Source of the DNA: Siphonodentalium dalli
Taxonomy: Eukaryota > Mollusca > Scaphopoda > Gadilida > Siphonodentaliidae
Assembly (NCBI GenBank): GCA_032622095.1
Contig: CP136069.1
Span: 122,624,126 to 122,688,125 of the forward strand
DNA: 64,000 nt
Direction: 5' to 3'
Part shown: positions 37,174 to 46,483 of the stretch, one piece after another
How positions within the stretch are numbered: position 1 is the stretch's first letter
Layout: the number at the start of each line of letters is the position of its first letter
Position numbers and translations under genes: made by a program
Notes under the pieces: model-generated
The model's database searches: none
Told to the model about the DNA's origin: nothing
The model's input: only the letters and a program-made list of their open reading frames with translations

Positions 37174-38286
37174 TCTATACTATATATTTTGAGACTTCGT
37201 ATATATGTGTGTACTTCATAGAATCCAAAACGCGTGTAAAGATTGAGCTCAAACTTCCTATGTAAGTGTCAAATCACACCGACACGACCGTGGTCGCGGT
37301 TTAGAGAAGCTCAGAGCACCCGTTCTCCAATCTCAAATCACCGCAAAGGCACGGCGTGGGTTAATCAAGTGATTATTTAATGAGCGTTTGTTTTTGACGC
37401 ATCTCTATAAAGAGCGTCTGTTTGCCATTCAACGTTATTTGCATCTGCAGAGAGATATACGGAACATACATTAAATTTAAAAAACATTTGTTTCTGACCA
37501 ACCCTGCGAGCACGGATGGCGCGCTTTGTTTTTACAGTATATAATTATATACCGAAATCATCCCAGATAATCACGAATATAGCATCAGATTTCTCCCCAG
37601 ATATACCGTTATAAAGCTACTGGAATCTGCCAATCTACGGGAAATTCCAGGGAATGCCGATTGAGCTCAAACTTGCTACCCACGGGAAGTGTCATATATA
37701 TGAGTGTGTCCTTTATAGACTCGAACCGATTGAGCTCAAACTTGCTAAATAAGAAAATAGCCCCCAAGCCGTAAATATCAACAACAACGATATTACTAAA
37801 TACACGTTTTCGGCAATGTGAGAGTTTTCGGGGAGCCGTGATGCAAACAACAACGACCCGAAGCCCTGAATGCCAACAACAGATTCAATGCAATGTTATC
37901 TATCATGCAGAGAGATTTCACGACATTACGACGGGTACGGCAGACTCAAAATATTATGCAGACAGATTTCCCGACTGGAAGCGTTTGTTTTAAATTCAAT
38001 GCAATGTTATCGTAGAGAGATTTCACGAAACAAAGAATGCGTTGTCTGTCGTTCCTAGGAAGGGGGGATTTCTACGGGTAAATTTTTCCGCCAGAAACAA
38101 AAAAATTAATTAAAACAATTTACAATTTAATTAAAACAATTTAAAATTAAAAAAATTAACAATAAAAAAACAATTCAGAAACAAAAGATATTAAATTTAA
38201 AAAACATTAAATTCATATTCAAAAATGTCATGTTTCTGAAACAAAGCCATGGGACGAATGCCGCCAGTGGCGGGCTAACCTGCTAG
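37174..38286 (+). mobile_element. Helitron-like unit C2
   Basis: 1113 bp with 1 CTAT. Apart from that 4-bp step it appears identical to 39097-40205. A shared 62-codon frame is the same in both and is not protein-like. Confidence 0.8.
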
Positions 38287-39096
38287 TCTTCTCTTCTATA
38301 TATTTTGAGAACTCCTTGTATTCGAGAGATAGCCCACACCCTCCGGACCTCAATGATATGATCGTGAATGAGTATTGATATACCCCACTAAACTTTGACA
38401 AACACCAGTAATGGTGTGTAGATCATTTACATATCTCTCCTATATATTTTGATACAATCTATCTAATTTACATATCTCTCTTATATATTTATGTTTGTGT
38501 GTGTTGTACTTCATACAAATCTACGATTCTCGACCGATCGGGACGAAACTTGGTACGTGTGTGTAGTTTGACCAGGCGGTGGTCGTTGTCGTATTGGCGA
38601 GTCCGTGCGATGCCCGTGCAGCGCATGCGCAGACGAGATCTCGGAAATGGGTGGAGCTATCGACTTGAAATTTGCTATGTGAATGTATCTTGCGCCGGGT
38701 ACAAATTTTATCGGGTCGCCGAGCCCGTGCGACGCCCGTGCAGCGCATGCACAGACGAGATCTCGGAAACGGGTGGAGCTATCGACTTGAAATTTGCTAT
38801 GTGACTGTATCTTGCGCCGGGTACAAATTTTATCGGGTCGCCGAGCCCGTGCGACGCCCGTGCAGCGCATGCGCAGACGAGATCTCGGAAACGGGTGGAG
38901 CTATCGACTTGAAATTTGGCATGTGAATGTATCTTGCGCCGGGTACAAATTTTCATGCGCAGACCAGATCTCGGAAACTGGTGGAGCTACCGGGTACAAA
39001 ATTTTCTTATTGAAACACGTGGAGCTAAAAATTTAAAAAATATATATAAAAATGTCATGTTTCGGACAAGCCGCCGGTGGCGGGCTAACCTGCTAG
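38287..39096 (+). mobile_element. Helitron-like unit B2
   Basis: 810 bp, partner of 23808-24652, starting TCTTCTCTTCTATATATTTT. It contains three full copies of the 122-bp block and ends CCGCC-GGT-GGCGG, GCTAACCTGCTAG. Confidence 0.75.
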
Positions 39097-40205
39097 TACT
39101 ATATATTTTGAGACTTCGTATATATGTGTGTACTTCATAGAATCCAAAACGCGTGTAAAGATTGAGCTCAAACTTCCTATGTAAGTGTCAAATCACACCG
39201 ACACGACCGTGGTCGCGGTTTAGAGAAGCTCAGAGCACCCGTTCTCCAATCTCAAATCACCGCAAAGGCACGGCGTGGGTTAATCAAGTGATTATTTAAT
39301 GAGCGTTTGTTTTTGACGCATCTCTATAAAGAGCGTCTGTTTGCCATTCAACGTTATTTGCATCTGCAGAGAGATATACGGAACATACATTAAATTTAAA
39401 AAACATTTGTTTCTGACCAACCCTGCGAGCACGGATGGCGCGCTTTGTTTTTACAGTATATAATTATATACCGAAATCATCCCAGATAATCACGAATATA
39501 GCATCAGATTTCTCCCCAGATATACCGTTATAAAGCTACTGGAATCTGCCAATCTACGGGAAATTCCAGGGAATGCCGATTGAGCTCAAACTTGCTACCC
39601 ACGGGAAGTGTCATATATATGAGTGTGTCCTTTATAGACTCGAACCGATTGAGCTCAAACTTGCTAAATAAGAAAATAGCCCCCAAGCCGTAAATATCAA
39701 CAACAACGATATTACTAAATACACGTTTTCGGCAATGTGAGAGTTTTCGGGGAGCCGTGATGCAAACAACAACGACCCGAAGCCCTGAATGCCAACAACA
39801 GATTCAATGCAATGTTATCTATCATGCAGAGAGATTTCACGACATTACGACGGGTACGGCAGACTCAAAATATTATGCAGACAGATTTCCCGACTGGAAG
39901 CGTTTGTTTTAAATTCAATGCAATGTTATCGTAGAGAGATTTCACGAAACAAAGAATGCGTTGTCTGTCGTTCCTAGGAAGGGGGGATTTCTACGGGTAA
40001 ATTTTTCCGCCAGAAACAAAAAAATTAATTAAAACAATTTACAATTTAATTAAAACAATTTAAAATTAAAAAAATTAACAATAAAAAAACAATTCAGAAA
40101 CAAAAGATATTAAATTTAAAAAACATTAAATTCATATTCAAAAATGTCATGTTTCTGAAACAAAGCCATGGGACGAATGCCGCCAGTGGCGGGCTAACCT
40201 GCTAG
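39097..40205 (+). mobile_element. Helitron-like unit C3
   Basis: 1109 bp, 0 CTAT (starts TACTATATATTTTGAG). It is the duplicate of C2 on the far side of B2, giving the order C-B-C. Confidence 0.8.
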
Positions 40206-40715
40206 TCTCATATATATTTTGAAGACCTCTGTCTGTTTGTCTGTATGTATGTTTGTCTGTATGTCATTTATACAAATCTACGATTCTCGACCGATCGGGA
40301 CGAAACTTGGTACGTGTGTGTAGTTTGACCAGGCGGTGGACGTTGTCGTATTGGCGAGCCCGTGCGGCGCCCGTTTCGCGCATGCGCAGACGAGATCTCG
40401 GAAACGGGTGGAGCTATCGACTTGAAATTTGGTATGTGAATGTATCTTGCCCCGGATACGAATTTTATCGGGTCGCCGAGCCCGTGCGACGCCAGCTTCG
40501 CGCATGCGCAGACCAGATCTCGGAAACGCGTGGAGCTATCGACTTGAAATTTGGTGTGTGAATGTATATTGCCCCGAATACGAATTTTATCGGGTCGCCG
40601 AGCCGGTGCGACGCCAGCTTCGCGCATGCGCAGACCAGATCTCGGAAACGGGTAGAGCTATCGACTTGAAATTTGGTTTTTGAATAGCCCGGACAACGTC
40701 GGGCTCATCGGCTAG
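40206..40715 (+). mobile_element. Helitron-like unit E1
   Basis: It starts TCTCATATATATTTTGAAGA and ends with hairpin AGCCCG...CGGGCT, then CATCGGCTAG. It has three 122-bp blocks with CGCGCATGCGCA. Confidence 0.8.
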
Positions 40716-41403
40716 TCTCATATATATTTTGAAGACCTCTTTTGTCTGTCTGTATGTTTGTCTGTATGTGTATGTCAGTATGTCATTTATACAAATCTAC
40801 GATTCCCGACCGATCGGGACGAAACTTGATACATGTGTGTAGTTTGACCAGGCGGTCGTCGTTGTCGTATTGGTGAGCCCGTGCGACGCCCGTGCAGCGC
40901 ATGCGCAGACGAGATCTCGGAAACGGGTGGAGCTATCGACTTGAAATTTGCTATGTGAATGTATCTTGCCCCGGATACGAATTTTATCGGGTCGCCGAGC
41001 CCGTGCGACGCCAGCTTCGCGCATGCGCAGACGAGATCTCGGAAACGGGTGGAGCTATCGACTTGAAATTTGGTATGTGAATGTATCTTGCCCCGGATAC
41101 GAATTTTATCGGGTCGCCGAGCCCGTGCGACGCCAGCTTCGCGCATACGCTGACGAGATATCGGAAACGGGTGTAGCTATCGACTGAAAATTTGGTATGT
41201 GAATGTATCTTGCCCCGGATACGAATTTTATCGGGTCGCCGAGCCCGTGCGATGCCAGCTTCGCGCATGCGCAGACCAGATCTCGGAAACGGGTAGAGCT
41301 ATCGACTTGAAATTTGATTTTTGAATAACGTCGGGCAGGGTAGAGCTATCGACTTGAAATTTGTTTTTTGAATAGCCCGGACAACGTCGGGCTCATCGGC
41401 TAG
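40716..41403 (+). mobile_element. Helitron-like unit E2
   Basis: Same ends as E1, with more 122-bp blocks. The block before the terminal hairpin is partly duplicated (41330-41390). Confidence 0.8.
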
Positions 41404-42057
41404 TCTCCTATATATTTTGAAGACCTCTGTCTGTCTGTGTCTGTATGTATGTATGTCATTTATACAAATCTACGATTCTCGACCGATCGGGACGAAACTT
41501 GGTACGTGTGTGTAGTTTGACCAGGCGGTCGTCAACGTCGTATTGGCGAGCCCGTGCGGCGCCCGCTTCGCGCATGCGCAGACGAGATCTCGGAAACGGG
41601 TGGAGCTATCGACTTGAAATTTGCTATGTGAATGTATCTTGCCCCGGATACGAATTTTATCGGTCGCCGAGCCCGTGCGACGCCAGCTTCGCGCATGCGC
41701 AGACGAGATCTCTCAAACGGGCGGAGCTATCGACTTGAAATTTGGTTTGTGAATGTATCTTGCCCCGGATACGAAATTTATCGGGTCGCCGAGCCCGTGC
41801 GACGCCAGCTTCGCGCATGCGCAGACGAGATCTGGGAAACGGGTGGGGCTATCGACTTGAAATTTGGTATGTGAATGTATCTTGCCCCGGATACGAATTT
41901 TATCGGGTCGCCGATCCCGTGCGACGCAAGCTTCGCGCATGCGCAGACCAGATCTCGGAAACGGGTAGAGCTATCGACATGAAATTTGGTTTTGAATAGC
42001 CCGGACAACGTAGGGCTGGTTTTGAATAGCCCGGACAACGTCGGGCTCATCGGCTAG
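41404..42057 (+). mobile_element. Helitron-like unit E3
   Basis: It starts TCTCCTATATATTTTGAAGA. The terminal hairpin segment (AATAGCCCGGACAACGT) is duplicated in tandem at about 41994 and 42025 before the final CTAG. Confidence 0.8.
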
Positions 42058-42935
42058 TCTATTATATATTTTGGAAGATCTGTCTGTGTGTGTGTGTGTC
42101 TGTGTGTCTGTCTGTTCGCGATGGACTCGAAAACGACCGAGCCGATTTCGATGAAACTTGGTATGTGGGGGTATTTTCGGCCGGGGAGTGAACTGGGCCT
42201 GTTAATTTGCCCGTGCGACGTGACCTTGACCTTGAAATCGGGTCATTTCAAGGTCAAACGCTCGAATATCACAGGATTACGATTAAACTTGGTATGTGGG
42301 GTGCCTTCGGCCGTGGAGTGGCATGGGCCTATTAATTTGCCCGTGCGAAGTGACATTGACCTTGAAATCGGGTCATTTCAAGGTCAAACGCCCGAATATC
42401 ACGGGATTTCGATTAAACTTGGTATGTGGGGGTATTTTCGGCCTGGGAGTGGCATAGGCTTATTAATTTGCCCGTGCGACGTGACCTTGACCTTGTAAGC
42501 GGGTCATTTCAAGGTCAATCGCCCGAATATCACGGGATTTCGATGAAACTTAGTGTCTAGGGATACTTTCGTATGGGGAGTCTCATAAGCCTATTCATTT
42601 GCCCGTGCGACGTGACCTTGACCTTGAAATCGGGTCAATTCAAGGTCAAATCGCCAATTTTGATGGGATTTCGTCGAAATTTTATACATAGTGTTACTTT
42701 TGTCCACTGAGTGTTTTGGACGGGTCAAATTGTGACCCCGACCTGACCTTGACCTTCAAAATGATCAATTCAAGGTCAAATCGGGTAAAACCGGATGGAT
42801 TTCGACGGGCACGTTTGTCGGGTACTTTTGCCCGGGCTGTGTTTTGGACTGGTCAAATCGTGACTCCACTTGACCTTGACCGTCAAAATGGACAATTCAA
42901 GGTCAAAGCCCGGACGAAGTCTGGTCACCTTCTAG
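42058..42935 (+). mobile_element. Helitron-like unit F1
   Basis: It starts TCTATTATATATTTTGGAAG and ends CCCGGACGAAGTCTGG, TCACCTTCTAG. The interior is a 130-bp minisatellite (GATTTCGATGAAACTT near 42144, 42275, 42405, 42536). Each copy carries TGACCTTGACCTTGAAA and TTTCAAGGTCA. Confidence 0.8.
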
Positions 42936-43570
42936 TCTATTATATATTTTGGAAGATCTGTGTGTGTGTGTGTCTGTCTGTCTGTTCGCGATTGCTTCGA
43001 AAACGACCGAGCCGATTTCGATGAAACTTGGTATGTGGGGGTGCTTTCGGTCGTGGAATGGCATGAGCCTGTTAATTTGCCCGTGCGACGTGACATTGAC
43101 CTTGAAATCGGGTCATTTCAAGGTCGAACGCCCGAGTATCACGGGATTTCGATGAAAATTAGTGTCTGGGGATACTTTCGTATGGGGAGTGTCGGAAGCC
43201 TGTTCGTTTGCCCGTGCGACGTGACCTTGACCTTGAAATCGGGTCAATTCAAGGTCAAATTGCCAATTTTGATGGGATTTCGACGAAATTTGATACGTGT
43301 GGTTACTTTTGTCCACTGAGTGTTTTGGACGGGTCGAGTCGTGACCCCGACCTGACCTTGACCTTCAAAATGATCAATTCAAGGTCAAATCGGGTAAAAC
43401 CGGATGGATTTCGACGGGTACTTTTGTCGGTTACTTTTGTCCGGGCAGTGTTTTGGACGGGTCAAATCGTGACCCACCTGACCTTGACCTTCAAAATGGA
43501 CAATTCAAGGTCAAATCACGCCGAAAAGCAGAGGGGAAACAGCCCGGACGAAGTCGGGTCCACCAGCTAG
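42936..43570 (+). mobile_element. Helitron-like unit F2 (last unit)
   Basis: Same start as F1. It ends CCCGGACGAAGTCGGG, TCCACCAGCTAG, and host T follows at 43571. Same 130-bp minisatellite with TCAAGGTCA pairs. Confidence 0.8.
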
Positions 43571-44214
43571 TATATTCATATTTTCCAAGCGGTCTTTGAA
43601 AATTTTCTCAGAACCGGTTGATAGATTTACTTCCACGACATGGCCGACTGGCAGCTGGCAGTATAATAGGTTATCTATATGGATAGTGGTGAGTTGATAA
43701 CATAATTTATTAAGCTTCAATGGAGCCCAGTAGTGGCACTACCCGGTAACCACTAAATAGTTCACCACTCATGTGATACCCCCCCCCCCCCCCCCCCCCC
43801 ATGGACCAGTGGCCACACACTGGCACAAAGGCAGTTCTGATTAAAATCACACTCAATCGCTCAGTGTACTGAGTCTGAGTGCCAACCAATCGCAAGATAT
43901 ATCAGTAAAGGGATGCAACAATCAGACGATAGTTATTTATGGCGACGGTATAATGCGACAGATGGCGGATTTCGTCACTCAGTACGCCGATCGTTTTATA
44001 TGTGATTTTAATCGGAACTGGCACACGGCTGACAACCATCACAGATGCACTGGACACAAGGTGACCCAAAACCCACCCATCAAGTGTCAGCTTCTAGACA
44101 GCATTACTGAGCAAGTATAAATCTACCATTTGTAAACAAGTGGTTGTGAGTAAATGTTTCAAAGAACACTGGGTAAATATGATTATATTTTTTATTGTTC
44201 ATCGTTCTTCACAC

Positions 44215-44430
44215 ATTCCCAATTTTTTTTCTTATATATGGACTTTGTGTTTGTTGGATTTGGGTTCGAAAAAAATCATTTTTAAAACCTCTATATTATA
44301 TAAAGTTCACATTTTGTTTTCTAAGTTAATCAATCATGAATTATATATACTCTTAAAATGGTGCACCCATTTGCTTGGTTACTGTGATTACTAATATAAG
44401 TGAACAGAATCCTTTATTTTTACTCCCATC
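44215..44430 (-). repeat. Dispersed repeat, inverted relative to 22160-22710
   Basis: GTGTTTGTTGGATTTGGGTTCGAA and neighbouring words match the 22.2 and 22.6 kb copies on the other strand, with sub-blocks in a different order. It is a decayed interspersed repeat. Confidence 0.6.
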
Positions 44431-44477
44431 ATTTTGTGTGGGAATGGGTTGACAAAGCCCTTAACTCATTGAGCGCC

Positions 44478-44543
44478 GGCGACGAGATATATCGTCGCCC
44501 GAAAGACACCATCTGAGCGCCGGCGACGAGATATCTCGTCGCC
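44478..44543. repeat. Two copies of a 22-bp palindrome
   Basis: 44522-44543 is GGCGACGAGAT followed directly by its reverse complement (perfect). 44478-44499 is the same with one mismatched pair. Each is preceded by TGAGCGCC, so the repeat unit is 44 bp. The upstream TTAACTCATTGAGCGCC resembles MITE ends. Confidence 0.7.
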
Positions 44544-45100
44544 CAACATACACCGTTTGTAACATTCTGCCTTCTAATCCAATCTCACAATTTCAATCTG
44601 TTTGCACATGATTAGAACCCTGCATACTACAAGTCACATTTTGGGAGAAGCGTTTGTTTAATTTTCAAGTGTGGGGGGGGGGTCTGTATATACGCGCATG
44701 CGCAGATTCAACTTGTACATCGGGGTATACTGTACACAACATTGTGTAATAACTTTATACTATATGTACCTTAAAGGGATACTGTACCCAAATGTAGTTG
44801 CTCCTTCCGCATGCACCTTTTCTGCAGTGTTTAGGAAATGAAGCATGTGTGCTTTGATATCCCATCTCCCAAAGTGAGCGTACATAATGTGATAACTTAT
44901 CCATCACCAGTAATTAGAAATGTCCATCCTCTGGTTAAGTGGTCCTGTTAATATTATGTGATGTTGATAACTCCTGCTAATTTATTATGATGTTGACAGG
45001 GCAAAAAATAATGCTATTAAGAAAAAGTTTTTTTTTCTTCTTCTGAAGTTGTGATTTTCGGAGTGTTTAACGACAGCAATACCCATCATTTGTATAGTGG

Positions 45101-45173
45101 GTGGTGGTCCAGTGATCAGAGTGCTCGACTCGTAAAGCCATGTGGTGAGAACGTAATGCGTCCGAACACCAAC
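45101..45173 (+). ncRNA. tRNA-like / SINE-head-like stretch
   Basis: GTGGTCCAGTGATCAGAGTG resembles a pol III A box in a tRNA D-arm. CTCGACTCGTAA resembles an anticodon arm. The expected B box is only weakly present (CGTCCGAACACC). It is probably a decayed tRNA-derived SINE, not a working tRNA. Confidence 0.3.
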
Positions 45174-45701
45174 GTAGCATTGAACGTTAAATGCTGCGTT
45201 GGTCGCCATTGACAAGTAATATAATACCACAGTTGTCGCTGGTAACTCGTCCGTTAACCGAGTACCTGGTCGGCAGCCGATGGATATTGTCAGTATGCTA
45301 ACCCTGACTCATTAGCTGTTCATATTGCTTCCTCCGGTGCGAGAATGGGTATCAAATTGACACCATATTGTTTACAACGTACCGATATAGCGCTCGCTAA
45401 TCCTCACCACTCAAGATTCCGTTTTTCTCCCCAAAAAAAATAATCGCCACGGTGTTGAGTGTCTTGTTTATCGCACACTCTTTACGTGCTGTATATAAAC
45501 AAATGTTCGGTTCACACAAAGTGTGTTGTGTCGGTAATATCGCTTTCATACAATCATTTTATTATACTATTGGTATATTCTTGAGTAAATTCATAATTTG
45601 ATAACTTTTATTTCTAAATTACAATAAACACCAAGGCCTTTAAGAAGAACTATTTAAGCAATGCTAGCGTGGGTGCTGAATATGTTGCGTTCCATGTGGT
45701 A

Positions 45702-45737
45702 TATGGATGCAAGTTGTCAGGGCAACTTGCATCCATA
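45702..45737. repeat. Perfect hairpin, 15-bp stem
   Basis: TATGGATGCAAGTTG and its reverse complement are separated by six bases. It lies close to the inverted repeat at 45768-45913. Confidence 0.65.
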
Positions 45738-45767
45738 CTCCATCGCACCGACCATTCGAAAACGCTC

Positions 45768-45913
45768 ATCTGTGTTGCCAACCGCGCTTCTACGACGATA
45801 CAACTGCGCATCTAGTTTTATCTTGCAATCTCCAAGTGCTACGAAATCGACAGAAATATAATGTTTTAATTTATTTTGACAGAATGGAACATTTGGTATA
45901 GTAGCAGTTATAT
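45768..45913 (+). repeat. Left member of an inverted dispersed pair
   Basis: The stretch with GTTGCCAACCGCGCTTCTAC and CTACGAAATCGACAGAAAT matches 51342-51497 on the opposite strand over about 150 bp with roughly a dozen differences. The pair brackets the Penelope-like element. Confidence 0.75.
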
Positions 45914-46224
45914 TCGCCAATACCTCGACTTTTACAGGGTTGAATTCGATACAATTATGTATATTTCGGCAAATCATTGCGGTAGAAATAGGCTGCAGAA
46001 AGAGCCTGGGGTCGTACCTTTGAAAAAAATAGTTTGTTTCACAAATGCATCGGAATTTAGCAACACCATTGATTATTTCCTCGTCGATTTTTTCGGATTC
46101 CTGTAGTCAAATCTTCCTGCAACCACCTTGCGTTGAAACGAATATATATATATATATATATATTTTGAAAGTGTGGAGAGCGCGGGCACAGGTCGGAATC
46201 CGATTTCTTATGTAATTATTTCTA

Positions 46225-46430
46225 TGGAACTAGCTAAATTTTGTTAGGTTGTGTCGGAAATTGACATAAATTTTGTTAGGTTGTGTCAGAAATTGACATC
46301 AATTTTGTTAGGTTGTGTCGGAAATTGACATTGAATAATTTGTTGAGCATTGTTGCCATTCAAAGATGGAACTAGCTAAATTTGTTTGGGTTGTGTCGGA
46401 AATTGACATAAAATATTGTGTTGAGCACAA
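46225..46430 (-). repeat. Tandem 38-bp repeats in the 3' region of the Penelope element
   Basis: TTTTGTTAGGTTGTGTCGGA with AATTGACAT recurs three times in tandem at 46237-46330. It recurs again, diverged, at 46380-46410 after a second GGAACTAGCTAAATTT. It follows the ORF2 stop and is presumably transcribed. Confidence 0.8.
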
Positions 46431-46483
46431 ACTAAGGATAATGGTGTTGACATAAGCTAAAAGCTAATTGAACTGCGTGTTAA

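Larger units (their letters stand above)
23121..43570 (+). mobile_element. Head-to-tail cluster of 21 Helitron-like units
   Basis: The whole block lies between A (23120) and T (43571), the host AT dinucleotide that Helitrons use. It consists of units that begin TCT..TATATATTTTG and end with a short GC hairpin, 7-11 bases, then CTAG. Each CTAG is followed directly by the next unit's start, with no host DNA between. The order is A-B-C-D(x10)-C-B-C-E(x3)-F(x2), all on the plus strand. No Rep/helicase is encoded, so all units are non-autonomous. Units of different families share internal blocks, in particular a 122-bp and a 130-bp minisatellite. Confidence 0.85.
43571..46140. other. Non-coding DNA between the Helitron cluster and the Penelope element
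   Basis: It contains a 22-base C run (43779-43800), the repeat at 44215-44430, two short palindromes (44478-44543), a tRNA-like stretch and a hairpin, each listed separately. No gene is recognised. Confidence 0.5.

Noticed and set aside
23121-43570. CRISPR-like array
   Set aside because: The repeats are hundreds of bases to 1.1 kb long with no unique spacers, and the context is eukaryotic.
45101-45173. Functional tRNA gene
   Set aside because: The A-box region is acceptable, but the B box and acceptor pairing are poor.
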